This document shows, one piece after another, positions 6,661 to 13,667 of a DNA stretch of 16,593 bases (position 1 is the first letter of the stretch; each line of letters begins with the position of its first letter). The notes beneath the pieces were generated by a model that saw nothing but the letters and a program-made list of their open reading frames with translations, was not told the origin of the DNA and did not search any database. Location of the stretch: the NCBI GenBank assembly GCA_023395615.1, contig JAEWYP010000036.1, positions 1 through 16,593 on the forward strand. The letters are read 5' to 3'. Source of the stretch: Bacillota bacterium (lineage in GTDB: Bacteria; Bacillota; Clostridia; Christensenellales; Aristaeellaceae). The translations under genes and the position numbers were made by a program.

Positions 6661-8550
6661 ATGAAATATATCGGTTTTGATATGGGCGACGGGGAAAGCG
6701 CCGTTGCGGTATTCCAACAGGGTTCCGGTATCGAGCCGATCATTCAGCCTATCGCCGGAAGCCGTAGCCTTCTTTCGGCCGTCGGCACGCTCAACGGAGA
6801 AATCGTCGTTGGCGAACAGGCCTATACAAGCGTTCTTGCGGATAACCTGAGCGTTCGGTTTAAGAGCCGGTTTACCGACGATCCGCGTTCTTACGATACG
6901 ATCGTCCTGTTTGCCCGCGGCGTGTTAAAACAACTGCAAGAGGCTGATGTTTACCACGACGGAGATTGCTTCGTCGTAGGTTGCCCGGCCGGATGGAACG
7001 CCGCGGCACGCTCCCGTTACGCGGATTTGCTGGCTCGGGCGGGGGTGCGGAATCCGCAGGTGATCTCCGAATCCCGCGCTGCTTTCTTATACGCGAAGTA
7101 CGCAAAAACCGTCGCGTTGGATCTGGACATGCTCCGGCAAAGCGCGCTGGTCATTGACATTGGCAGTTCCACTCTGGATTTTGCCTATATCGTCGACGGC
7201 CGGGAAACCGGCGTGGGCACCTTTGGCGATACGCATCTGGGCGGCGGTCTGCTGGATGAAGAGATTCTGCGCCGCGCCGTTGACCGCAGCCGGGATCGGG
7301 ATACGATCCGCAAAGTATTCGCAGCCAGCCGCAGCTGGTACAGCTACTGTGAAATCGCGGCCCGCAAAGTGAAGGAACAGTTTTATTCCAACGCACCCCA
7401 GCAGCCGGATTTTTCCGTAAAAAAGCAAATGCGCATCTGTTATGATGGAACGCAGAAACTGCTGTTATCGCTGGATGCACAGGAAGCAGACGACGTGATC
7501 CATGCTCCGCTGCCCTCTCTGAGTGGCGAAAGCTTTTCGGCCGCGTTATACCGCACTTTGCAAAACGCAGCTTCCGTTACCGCGGATGATCCTCCGAAGC
7601 TGATCCTGCTCACGGGCGGTGCTTCACGGATGGATTTTTTTCAGGCACAATGTCGCGAAGCTTTTCCCGGCGCCGTGCTGGTACTGTGCCCCGAGCCGGA
7701 ATTTTCTATCGCCAAAGGGTTAGCCTACGCAGGCTGGGTGGACGAAAACCTGCGGGCGTTTCGGCATGAAATTCATGAAGAAATTACCGACGAGCGAATC
7801 ACCGCAATCGCCAGGGACGCGCTACCGCAGTTGATTCCCGGTGTGGTAGACGCGCTTGTGGAACTGACGATCACCGAGGCCGCCATTCCGGTTGCATCCG
7901 CATGGCAGCACGGAGACATCGCCACGCTTCGGGAGATGAACGCACAGATGCAGCGGCGTGTGGAGCATGTTCTGGCGTCGCCTTTGGCGGAAGAAGCGTT
8001 AAGCCCCGTGATGGAGCAATGGTTAAACGTGCTGACCGGAGAGCTGCAGTCCATGGTAGACCCCATCTGCGACCGCCACCACGTTCCTCGGGAAGAAATG
8101 AAGCTGCACTTCGCGCAATCCGGCAGCGCGGCGGACGTGCACATCGGCGCCAAACAGCTGATGGGTTTCCGCCTGATTGGCGCAATGGCCGGCGTGGTGC
8201 TGGGCATCGTCGGCGCATCCCTGTGCGGCGGCGGGGGCGTCGCGCTGATTGCCTCCGGGCCTGTCGGTCTGCTGGCAGGCGCGGCCATCGGGGCCGTCGT
8301 TACCGCGTTCGGCTGGCCCGCGATTACCGACCTGCTGATGCGGGTTCGCCTCCCCCGTGCGTTTCGCTGGTTGCATGTTGAAAAACGTCTGCGCAGCGAA
8401 AGTACCCGCAAAGCGCTTCGTGATTCGATCACCCGGGAGCTGTCCCGTCCCGATGGCGCATTCTCCAAAGAAGTCGCAACCGGTTTTTCCGCCGCCTTCC
8501 GAAAATATCTCTTTCAGACGGCGCAGGAAGCGGAAATACCCATCCAATAA
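6661..8550 (+). CDS. Hsp70/actin-fold ATPase with a C-terminal membrane hairpin
   Basis: A divergent Hsp70-like protein of 629 residues. The nucleotide-binding domain is complete: phosphate-1 loop YIGFDMGDGESAVAVF (3-18), connect-1 ISESRAAFLYA (135-145) with the glutamate equivalent to the DnaK catalytic one, phosphate-2 loop VIDIGSSTLDFAYI (164-177), GDTHLGGGLLDEEIL (189-203), which is almost the DnaK motif, and the adenosine motif LLTGGASRMD (316-325). After about 360 there is no DnaK-type beta substrate-binding domain. Instead come about 140 helical residues, then two glycine-rich membrane segments (about 503-521 and 526-552, with SLCGGGGVA between) and a basic amphipathic tail (556-629). 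The AAGGAG ribosome site overlaps the upstream stop. It is probably an inner-membrane-anchored chaperone or scaffold ATPase; the exact role is unknown. Confidence 0.88.
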   Translation: MKYIGFDMGDGESAVAVFQQGSGIEPIIQPIAGSRSLLSAVGTLNGEIVVGEQAYTSVLADNLSVRFKSRFTDDPRSYDTIVLFARGVLKQLQEADVYHDGDCFVVGCPAGWNAAARSRYADLLARAGVRNPQVISESRAAFLYAKYAKTVALDLDMLRQSALVIDIGSSTLDFAYIVDGRETGVGTFGDTHLGGGLLDEEILRRAVDRSRDRDTIRKVFAASRSWYSYCEIAARKVKEQFYSNAPQQPDFSVKKQMRICYDGTQKLLLSLDAQEADDVIHAPLPSLSGESFSAALYRTLQNAASVTADDPPKLILLTGGASRMDFFQAQCREAFPGAVLVLCPEPEFSIAKGLAYAGWVDENLRAFRHEIHEEITDERITAIARDALPQLIPGVVDALVELTITEAAIPVASAWQHGDIATLREMNAQMQRRVEHVLASPLAEEALSPVMEQWLNVLTGELQSMVDPICDRHHVPREEMKLHFAQSGSAADVHIGAKQLMGFRLIGAMAGVVLGIVGASLCGGGGVALIASGPVGLLAGAAIGAVVTAFGWPAITDLLMRVRLPRAFRWLHVEKRLRSESTRKALRDSITRELSRPDGAFSKEVATGFSAAFRKYLFQTAQEAEIPIQ

Positions 8551-8565
8551 TAATGGTTATCCAGT

Positions 8566-8596
8566 CAGGCGCGGGTTGGAACGCGCCTGTTCTTTT
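8566..8596 (+). terminator. Rho-independent terminator closing the ybaK-Hsp70-like gene run
   Basis: Perfect 8-bp stem CAGGCGCG (8566-8573) with CGCGCCTG (8582-8589), loop GGTTGGAA, then TTCTTTT. It lies 16 bases after the Hsp70-like stop codon and just before the icd promoter, separating the two transcripts. Confidence 0.88.
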
Positions 8597-8609
8597 GCTG
8601 TTTGTACGC

Positions 8610-8638
8610 TTGCAATGCCGCGCGTCAGCCGATACAAT
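8610..8638 (+). promoter_or_regulatory. Promoter for icd
   Basis: -35 TTGCAA (8610-8615), a 17-base spacer, and -10 TACAAT (8633-8638). It starts only 14 bases after the preceding terminator's T-run. Initiation near 8645 gives a leader of about 40 bases. Confidence 0.7.
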
Positions 8639-8683
8639 ACAAAAGAACCCTCACAGGGGATCAACATCGAAAGGGACGTATCA

Positions 8684-9892
8684 ATGGAAAAAATTCTCAT
8701 GACTACACCGCTCGTGGAGATGGACGGCGACGAGATGACGCGGGTGCTGTGGCAAAAAATCAAGGAGAAACTGCTGCTACCCTACGTGGACCTCAAAACC
8801 GAATACTATGATCTCGGCCTCAGACACAGGGATGAAACCGACGATCAGGTGACTGTGGACAGCGCGATTGCAACGCAAAAACTGGGCGTCGCGGTAAAAT
8901 GCGCCACCATTACCCCGAACGCGCAACGCGTTTCGGAATACGGGCTAAAGCAAATGTGGAAAAGCCCCAACGCGACCATCCGAGCCATTCTGGATGGAAC
9001 CGTTTTTCGGGAACCGGTGCTGGTAAAAGGCATCACGCCCTGCGTGATCAACTGGAAAAAGTCTATTATCCTTGCCCGTCACGCTTATGGCGACGTTTAT
9101 AAAAGCACAGAATACCGCGTGCCTGGAAAAGGGCTTGCGGAATTGTGTTTCACCGACGAGAACGGTAAAGAGACCCGGCTTCCGATTCACCAGTTTAAAG
9201 GACCTGGCATCATCAGCGGGATGCACAATACCGACGAGAGCATTATAAGCTTTGCCCATTCCTGCTTCCGCTACGCACTGTATGTGAAACAGGATCTCTG
9301 GTTTTCCACCAAAGATACGATTTCCAAGACGTACGATCATCATTTCAAGGATGTTTTCAACGATCTGTATGAGAACGTCTATCGTGAGGAATTTGAAAAG
9401 GCCGGGATTTCGTATTTCTACACACTTGTTGACGACGCGGTTGCCCGCGTGATCCGCAGCGAGGGCGGCTTCATCTGGGCGCTGAAAAATTATGACGGCG
9501 ACGTAATGAGCGATATGCTCGCCACCGCATTCAGCAGCCTGGCGATGATGACCAGCGTTCTGGTGTCCCCACACGGCCAGTTTGAGTACGAAGCCGCGCA
9601 CGGCACCGTAACCCGCCATTATTATCGTTACCTGAAAGGCGAAGATACCAGCACCAACCCGGTTGCCACCATCTTTGCCTGGACAGGCGCGTTGAATAAG
9701 CGCGGTGAACTGGACAATCTGCCGGATCTGTGCCGGTTTGCCAAAGCGTTGGAAAAGGTTACCCTGCAAACCATCGAATCCGGCCGGATGACCAAGGATC
9801 TGGTGCCCCTGTTTAACGGGAGAGCACAGGCGCTTAGCACCGACGGTTTCCTGGACACTCTTTCGGAGGGCTTGCAGGCCGAACTTGCCTGA
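8684..9892 (+). CDS. icd: NADP-dependent isocitrate dehydrogenase, eukaryotic-type homodimeric subfamily
   Basis: Oxidises and decarboxylates isocitrate to 2-oxoglutarate with NADP+, supplying 2-oxoglutarate for glutamate synthesis and NADPH. The 402-residue protein resembles mitochondrial/cytosolic IDP enzymes more than E. coli Icd. It shows MDGDEMTRVLW at the N-terminus, MWKSPNATIRAIL with the substrate serine, ARHAYGDVYKSTEYRVPG, the metal-binding DD and NYDGDVMSD segments, EAAHGTVTRHYY, and TSTNPVATIFAWTGAL for NADP binding. ATG 8684 is used because GGGA (8673-8676) precedes it; an internal ATG at 8699 is possible, and the frame is open back to 8357 only through the previous gene. Monocistronic, with its own promoter and a strong terminator. 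No other TCA-cycle gene is in the window. Confidence 0.95.
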   Translation: MEKILMTTPLVEMDGDEMTRVLWQKIKEKLLLPYVDLKTEYYDLGLRHRDETDDQVTVDSAIATQKLGVAVKCATITPNAQRVSEYGLKQMWKSPNATIRAILDGTVFREPVLVKGITPCVINWKKSIILARHAYGDVYKSTEYRVPGKGLAELCFTDENGKETRLPIHQFKGPGIISGMHNTDESIISFAHSCFRYALYVKQDLWFSTKDTISKTYDHHFKDVFNDLYENVYREEFEKAGISYFYTLVDDAVARVIRSEGGFIWALKNYDGDVMSDMLATAFSSLAMMTSVLVSPHGQFEYEAAHGTVTRHYYRYLKGEDTSTNPVATIFAWTGALNKRGELDNLPDLCRFAKALEKVTLQTIESGRMTKDLVPLFNGRAQALSTDGFLDTLSEGLQAELA

Positions 9893-9912
9893 AGCATCCC
9901 AAGAGAATCGTT

Positions 9913-9948
9913 ACAGCCGGTTGTTCTTCAGAACAACCGGCTGTTTTT
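9913..9948 (+). terminator. Rho-independent terminator of icd
   Basis: A perfect 13-bp stem, ACAGCCGGTTGTT (9913-9925) with AACAACCGGCTGT (9932-9944), 6-base loop CTTCAG, then TTTTT. It lies 20 bases past the icd stop codon. On the opposite strand no T-run follows, so it is directional for icd. Confidence 0.93.
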
Positions 9949-9990
9949 CATACCACGTATATCGAATAGCATCTTTTTATTTCGGGTATA

Positions 9991-10791
9991 TCAAAAAGTA
10001 GTCAGCACCGAGAACAGCTGTGAAAACGGAATCCCCATCAACAGTTCGATCATAATAATCAGCAGCAGGTGCAACGGATAGAAACCGTACCCGAGCCATT
10101 TGGGGATATAAATATTCGTATGTGTCCGGATCAGGATCAGGGGAAGCGCCAGCCACATGAAAGCCTGCATCCGGAAAAGCGGGGTCAGCACCGGGCCAAC
10201 CGCCGGCCACGACAGGAATGTAAACGGTACCCCCGCGAAAGAATCAACGACGCTGTTGGAGGTGCCCCAGTACATCGCGAAAGCCAGAAAAACCGCGAAA
10301 AGCGCGGCGCGGTTTTTACGGGCCGCATACAGGAAAAGGATGAACGTGAGCCCCCGCCAACCGTAATCCACATTGACGAACCCCAGCACCAGATAGCAGA
10401 GAACAGGCCCCCAGAACTGGCTGCCGTACCATTTTTTACGGATTCCGGCGATCGCCATAACCCCCAGAAACAGCAGAAACAGAATATTCAGTTTTGTCCA
10501 GCTGTTGCCAAGCGCTACCATATTGATCGGCTGGGAGATGATCGCCAGCACCAGAAGTCGCCATGCATAACGCAGGATATCGTGGGTATAATCGCACCCC
10601 ACCACCAGGCACCATGCGTAGATCGGCATAGCAATGCGGCCCAAAACGCGCATTTCCGTCAGGTTACCAAAAACCGCCACCCCCAGATGATCCACCATCA
10701 TAAAAACCAGCGCGATGATTTTTAGCCAGGATGTATCCAGGTTCCCCGCAGGTGATATTCTTCTTTCATCGGTCAATGCGTGCGCTTGCAT
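9991..10791 (-). CDS. TraX-family membrane protein (acyltransferase-like)
   Basis: Members are named after F-plasmid TraX, which N-acetylates pilin; chromosomal homologues in Firmicutes are mostly uncharacterised and are thought to be membrane acyltransferases. The 266-residue product has the family opening SWLKIIALVFMMVDHLGVAV, then MPIYAWCLVVGCDYTHDILRYAWRLLVLAIISQP, and about eight hydrophobic segments. GYGFYPLHLLLI near the C-terminus resembles the last conserved block of this family. ATG 10791 is preceded by AGAGGAG. No pilus or conjugation gene is nearby, so a role on a peptide, lipid or wall substrate is more likely than pilin. It diverges from the two-component system and its 11-bp phased repeats, which may co-regulate it. 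Confidence 0.82.
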   Translation of the reverse strand: MQAHALTDERRISPAGNLDTSWLKIIALVFMMVDHLGVAVFGNLTEMRVLGRIAMPIYAWCLVVGCDYTHDILRYAWRLLVLAIISQPINMVALGNSWTKLNILFLLFLGVMAIAGIRKKWYGSQFWGPVLCYLVLGFVNVDYGWRGLTFILFLYAARKNRAALFAVFLAFAMYWGTSNSVVDSFAGVPFTFLSWPAVGPVLTPLFRMQAFMWLALPLILIRTHTNIYIPKWLGYGFYPLHLLLIIMIELLMGIPFSQLFSVLTTF

Positions 10792-10820
10792 GTTTTCCGC
10801 TCCTCTTTCAGATTCGATTG

Positions 10821-10829
10821 ATTATAACA
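10821..10829 (-). promoter_or_regulatory. Extended -10 upstream of the TraX-family gene
   Basis: On the minus strand TGTTATAAT (10829-10821): TG, one base, TATAAT. No good -35 hexamer lies at 16-18 bases, as expected for an extended -10 or an activated promoter. Initiation near 10814 would leave about 20 bases before the ATG. The phased repeats at 10858-10896 are about 45-80 bases upstream of this start. Confidence 0.55.
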
Positions 10830-10857
10830 TAAGCCGTCGATCCGGAATATTGTTTTG

Positions 10858-10896
10858 TTCAACGAACGTTCAACTTTCCTTCATCCCCGTTTCACG
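10858..10896 (+). promoter_or_regulatory. Four TTCA half-sites phased at 11 bp: likely OmpR/PhoB-type response-regulator box
   Basis: TTCAAC at 10858, TTCAAC at 10869, TTCATC at 10880 and TTCACG at 10891 recur exactly every 11 bp, each separated by 5 bases. This is the geometry of PhoP/PhoB-type binding sites, where direct 6-bp repeats on one face of the helix take tandem regulator dimers. The last unit ends nine bases before the extended -10 at 10906, so the repeats replace the -35 region, as at activated promoters. The response regulator encoded 190 bases downstream is of this family, so autoregulation is the simple reading. Confidence 0.6.
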
Positions 10897-10902
10897 GCTT
10901 CA

Positions 10903-10911
10903 TGTGATAAT
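10903..10911 (+). promoter_or_regulatory. Extended -10 of the small-peptide/two-component operon
   Basis: TGTGATAAT: TG, one base, GATAAT (10906-10911). No -35 hexamer is visible at the right spacing; the phased repeats occupy that place. Initiation near 10918 would put the 29-codon gene about 30 bases downstream. Confidence 0.5.
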
Positions 10912-10949
10912 AGATCATCCGATAACGGAAACACGGAGGTGATCTGTCC

Positions 10950-11039
10950 ATGGATCGTTCCATTCTGCTCCCAACGGTTTTATGGTCGGTGGCGGCTGTG
11001 CTTGTACTGGTTGGGCTTACGCTTTCCAAACAGCTATAG
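10950..11039 (+). CDS. 29-residue single-pass membrane peptide upstream of the two-component system
   Basis: An ATG at 10950 opens a 29-codon frame to TAG 11037-11039. Its ribosome site GGAGGTGATC (10935-10944), five bases before the ATG, is nearly a full complement of the 16S 3' end, the strongest in the window. The peptide begins MDRSILLPTVLW, has one hydrophobic helix (about residues 6-24: LPTVLWSVAAVLVLVGLTL) and ends SKQL. It lies between the putative regulated promoter and the response regulator (42-base gap). I know no family for it. Small membrane peptides such as MgrB tune sensor kinases in other bacteria, which makes a regulatory role on the kinase a fair hypothesis; a translated leader is the alternative. 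Confidence 0.65.
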   Translation: MDRSILLPTVLWSVAAVLVLVGLTLSKQL

Positions 11040-11051
11040 ATTTGGTATACT
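11023..11051 (+). promoter_or_regulatory. Candidate second promoter for the response regulator gene
   Basis: TTTCCA (11023-11028, four of six matches to the -35 consensus), a 17-base spacer and TATACT (11046-11051) with an upstream TG. It overlaps the end of the 29-codon gene. If active it gives constitutive expression of the regulator-kinase pair separate from the repeat-controlled promoter. Confidence 0.45.
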
Positions 11052-11081
11052 GTATATTATCAGGCGAAAGGGGCGATACGG

Positions 11082-11765
11082 ATGAAGCTTCTCATCGTTG
11101 ACGACGAGCAGAAAATACGCGAATTGATTGCGAAATATGCCGTTTTTGAAGGTTACACCTATGCCGAAGCAGAAAACGGCATGCAGGCGGTTGAAATCGC
11201 GCGGGCAACGGCGTTCGACCTGATCGTGATGGATATTATGATGCCGGAGCTGGATGGCTTTTCGGCATCCCGGGAAATCCGTAAAACCAGCCCCAACGTG
11301 CCGATTATCCTGTTATCCGCCCGTGGAGAGGAGTACGATAAAATCCACGGTTTTGAACTGGGGATTGACGACTATGTCGTTAAGCCCTTCTCCCCTAAGG
11401 AGCTTATGCTTCGGATCGGCGCGGTGCTCAGGCGGGCTCACGGTGTTACACCCGGCGAAGAAACCCACCAGACTACGTTGGTCGAAGGCATGACCGTAGA
11501 TTTCACCGCTCGCCGGGTAACGATTGACGGCGCAGAAGTGGAACTATCTCCGAAGGAGTATGATCTGCTTTTCTATCTGGTTCGCAATCGGGGAATTGCG
11601 CTGACCCGTGACAAGCTGATTTCCGAGGTGTGGGGATATGATTTTTTTGGAGACGATCGTACGCTGGATACGCATATCAAACTCCTTCGCCGCCAACTTG
11701 GCAAGTATGCCCATTATATCGTGACCCTCAGAGGGGTAGGTTATCGCTTTGAGAAAGAACAGTAA
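11082..11765 (+). CDS. OmpR/PhoB-family DNA-binding response regulator
   Basis: Cytoplasmic transcription factor activated by phosphorylation from the kinase encoded next to it. The 227-residue product has a receiver domain (1-120) with the acidic pair Asp7/Asp8, phospho-acceptor Asp51 in LIVMDIMMPELDG, switch residue Ser79 and Lys101 in VVKPFSPKEL. A winged-helix C-terminus (130-227) follows with VELSPKEYDLLFYLVRNRG, the recognition-helix region DRTLDTHIKLLRRQLG and the closing RGVGYRFE. Start ATG 11082 has AAGGGG about eight bases upstream. Its 3' end overlaps the kinase gene by 17 bases, so translation is coupled. The phased TTCA repeats upstream are a plausible target. Signal is unknown. 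Confidence 0.95.
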   Translation: MKLLIVDDEQKIRELIAKYAVFEGYTYAEAENGMQAVEIARATAFDLIVMDIMMPELDGFSASREIRKTSPNVPIILLSARGEEYDKIHGFELGIDDYVVKPFSPKELMLRIGAVLRRAHGVTPGEETHQTTLVEGMTVDFTARRVTIDGAEVELSPKEYDLLFYLVRNRGIALTRDKLISEVWGYDFFGDDRTLDTHIKLLRRQLGKYAHYIVTLRGVGYRFEKEQ

Positions 11766-13302
11766 AGCTGCTCCGCTTACTCAGGGGGCAGCGCGTCGCC
11801 GCTTTCCGGCTGTCGGATCGTTCATCCGGGGCGTCTTTGCCCCATTGAACCGACTGGGGATTCGCGGCCGTGTTTTTTTGTATTTCCTGATTTTCACGGC
11901 AGCGTTGCTGGCGCTTCTCTGGGTATTTCAGATTGCCTTTCTGCAAGATTTCTATCAGTTGCAAAAAAAGAGTATGCTCACCTCAGCCGTAAACACATTG
12001 CGGGAGAACATCGATAACGAGGACCTACAATTGTTGGCAGACCGGCTTGCCGAGGCGAACGACATCAGCATTCTGGTGGTCAACCAGAGCAGCGAAAAGA
12101 TTGTGTCTGCGGACGCTTCACGAGACGGCGTAATACAGCGCATGTCACTCAGCGATATTGCCCGTTATGTGGCGCTTGCGGATAATGATCAGGCAACCGT
12201 ATATCGAAGTTACAATATGGACAGTATCCGTAAAACCGGTTATAACGAAAACCGTTTCAGCGGTCCGGTGCCTCCCGCGAATAATAACCTTGCCCGCAGT
12301 ATGGTAGCCGTTCGTAAGGTTCAGCTTTCCGGAGGGGAAGCACGATATATTCTTTTAGGCGCACAGATAACGCCGGTTGAAGCCACCGTTCAAACGCTGA
12401 GCAGCCAGTATGTTTACATCGCCATTCTCATGGTGATGCTTTCCTTCCTGATCTCGCTGGTCCTCTCCAGACGTATCGCCCAGCCCATCATTGACACCAG
12501 CGAAGCGGCCGTCGGGCTGGCGGAAGGCAGTTTTCGCCCAGCACTGACCAGCATCAGTTACCGGGAAATCCACGATCTGAACGCAGCGCTGACGAAGGCG
12601 GCCAAAGACCTTCGCCGGGTGGAGGATATGCAGCGGGAACTGCTCGCAAACATCTCCCATGACCTTCGTACGCCGCTGACGCTGATCGAAGGCTACGCCG
12701 AGGCCATGCGTGATCTGCCAGGCGAAAATACCCCGGAAAACATGCAGGTAATTATCGATGAAACCCGTCGGCTTACCAGCCTTGTGAATACCGTACTGGA
12801 ATACAGCGCCGGAAAGAATGGCTGTATCGTTATCGAACAGGAACCGTTTGACCTGACCGACAGCATCCAATGCATCCTGAAGCGGTATCAAAAGCTGACC
12901 GAACAGGATGGATACCATCTCCGCTTTCTCTTTGACCGCAATGTAACCGTCTGCGCCGATGAAATGAAAATCGGTCAGGTGGTGTATAATTTAATTAATA
13001 ACGCTCTGACCTATACAGGCGAAGATAAAACCGTTACCGTACGCCAAATCATCCTGGATGGCGTGGTACGTCTGGAGGTAAGCGATACCGGCGAAGGGAT
13101 TGCACCGGAGGAACTCCCCCACATCTGGGATCGGTATTATCGGGGGCAGAAGCCCCACAAGCGGTCAGCCGCCGGAACGGGGCTTGGTTTAAGCATTGTC
13201 AAGGGGATTTTAGATGCTCATAAGCTGCAATACGGTGTGGAGAGTACCGCAAACGAAGGAAGCACCTTCTGGTTCACCATTCCTGTGGTAGCAGATCATT
13301 GA
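11749..13302 (+). CDS. Membrane sensor histidine kinase
   Basis: Senses an extracytoplasmic or envelope signal and phosphorylates the overlapping response regulator. The product is 517 residues: a basic cytoplasmic start, TM1 (about 42-65), an external sensor domain of about 155 residues (66-220), TM2 (222-240), HAMP (241-293), HisKA with LLANISHDLRTPLTLIEGYA (His304), and HATPase with N-box NLINNAL (414-420), G1 DTGEG (446-450) and G2 GTGLGLSIV (476-484). TTG 11749 is the most upstream start, 17 bases inside the regulator gene, with GAGGGG/TAGG upstream; a later start is possible because the first 30 residues are not conserved-looking. The sensor domain resembles none I can name. Confidence 0.92.
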   Translation: MRKNSKAAPLTQGAARRRFPAVGSFIRGVFAPLNRLGIRGRVFLYFLIFTAALLALLWVFQIAFLQDFYQLQKKSMLTSAVNTLRENIDNEDLQLLADRLAEANDISILVVNQSSEKIVSADASRDGVIQRMSLSDIARYVALADNDQATVYRSYNMDSIRKTGYNENRFSGPVPPANNNLARSMVAVRKVQLSGGEARYILLGAQITPVEATVQTLSSQYVYIAILMVMLSFLISLVLSRRIAQPIIDTSEAAVGLAEGSFRPALTSISYREIHDLNAALTKAAKDLRRVEDMQRELLANISHDLRTPLTLIEGYAEAMRDLPGENTPENMQVIIDETRRLTSLVNTVLEYSAGKNGCIVIEQEPFDLTDSIQCILKRYQKLTEQDGYHLRFLFDRNVTVCADEMKIGQVVYNLINNALTYTGEDKTVTVRQIILDGVVRLEVSDTGEGIAPEELPHIWDRYYRGQKPHKRSAAGTGLGLSIVKGILDAHKLQYGVESTANEGSTFWFTIPVVADH

Positions 13303-13377
13303 TTCACGTCTCCCCCATGCATGCAACCCGGCTTTCGGGCCTGCTTAACCCATAATAGAAATTTCATTGCTTGCTTC

Positions 13378-13412
13378 TTCATGAAACCTGCCTTTTTCAT
13401 ATTTTCATGAAA
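13378..13412. repeat. Two identical TTCATGAAA palindromic elements, 26 bp apart
   Basis: TTCATGAAA occurs at 13378-13386 and again at 13404-13412, each centred on the palindrome TTCATGAA, in the A/T-rich 150 bases between the kinase stop codon (13302) and the terminator (13453). A weak -10-like TATACG follows at 13426. No open frame with a ribosome site is visible in 13303-13452, so this stretch otherwise holds nothing I can name. Confidence 0.35.
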
Positions 13413-13452
13413 TGCTCTTCTAAAGTATACGTGTGGCCTTCGTGGTAGGTAA

Positions 13453-13496
13453 ACGCCCCGTCTGTAAAATAACGCAGACGGGGCGTAACTTGTTTT
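13453..13496 (+). terminator. Strong hairpin between the two-component operon and the convergent small gene
   Basis: A perfect 12-bp stem ACGCCCCGTCTG (13453-13464) with CAGACGGGGCGT (13475-13486), loop TAAAATAACG, then AACTTGTTTT. It is 150 bases after the kinase stop and, read on the minus strand, 12 bases after the stop of the 42-residue gene, where GTTTACC follows. It probably terminates both directions, better on the plus strand. Confidence 0.7.
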
Positions 13497-13498
13497 GT

Positions 13499-13627
13499 TC
13501 AGTAGATAAAATTACTCAGTGCAGCTGCCAGCAGAATACTTCCTAACAACATCACCGCCAGAATCAGCGCGATCAGGCGCGTCAGATTGGCTTTGTGGTT
13601 TATTTTCTTTTTTGTCTGTCCGGCCAA
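13499..13627 (-). CDS. 42-residue single-pass membrane peptide
   Basis: On the minus strand TTG 13627 follows GAAGGGAG by about nine bases and opens a 42-codon frame ending TGA at 13501-13499. The peptide starts MAGQTKKKINHKANLTRLIA with a basic cytoplasmic end and continues into one long hydrophobic helix (about residues 17-38), ending SNFIY. The K-rich start plus single helix resembles the very short DUF4044-type proteins of Firmicutes, but that is only a general likeness. An extended -10 lies 40 bases upstream and a strong hairpin just downstream, so it looks like a complete one-gene unit after the mutL-miaA-lyase run. Confidence 0.6.
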   Translation of the reverse strand: MAGQTKKKINHKANLTRLIALILAVMLLGSILLAAALSNFIY

Positions 13628-13667
13628 ATTGCGTTTCTCCCTTCCGCGTGTTTCATGGAACGCTGGG

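Noticed and set aside
8357..8683. Long N-terminal extension of isocitrate dehydrogenase (511-codon frame)
   Set aside because: It would run through the Hsp70-like gene, a terminator and a promoter; the family starts at about 8684.
10864..10871. GAACGTTC as a LexA/DinR box
   Set aside because: The Gram-positive SOS box needs GAAC-N4-GTTC; here the halves touch with no spacer, and the 11-bp direct repeats explain the sequence better.
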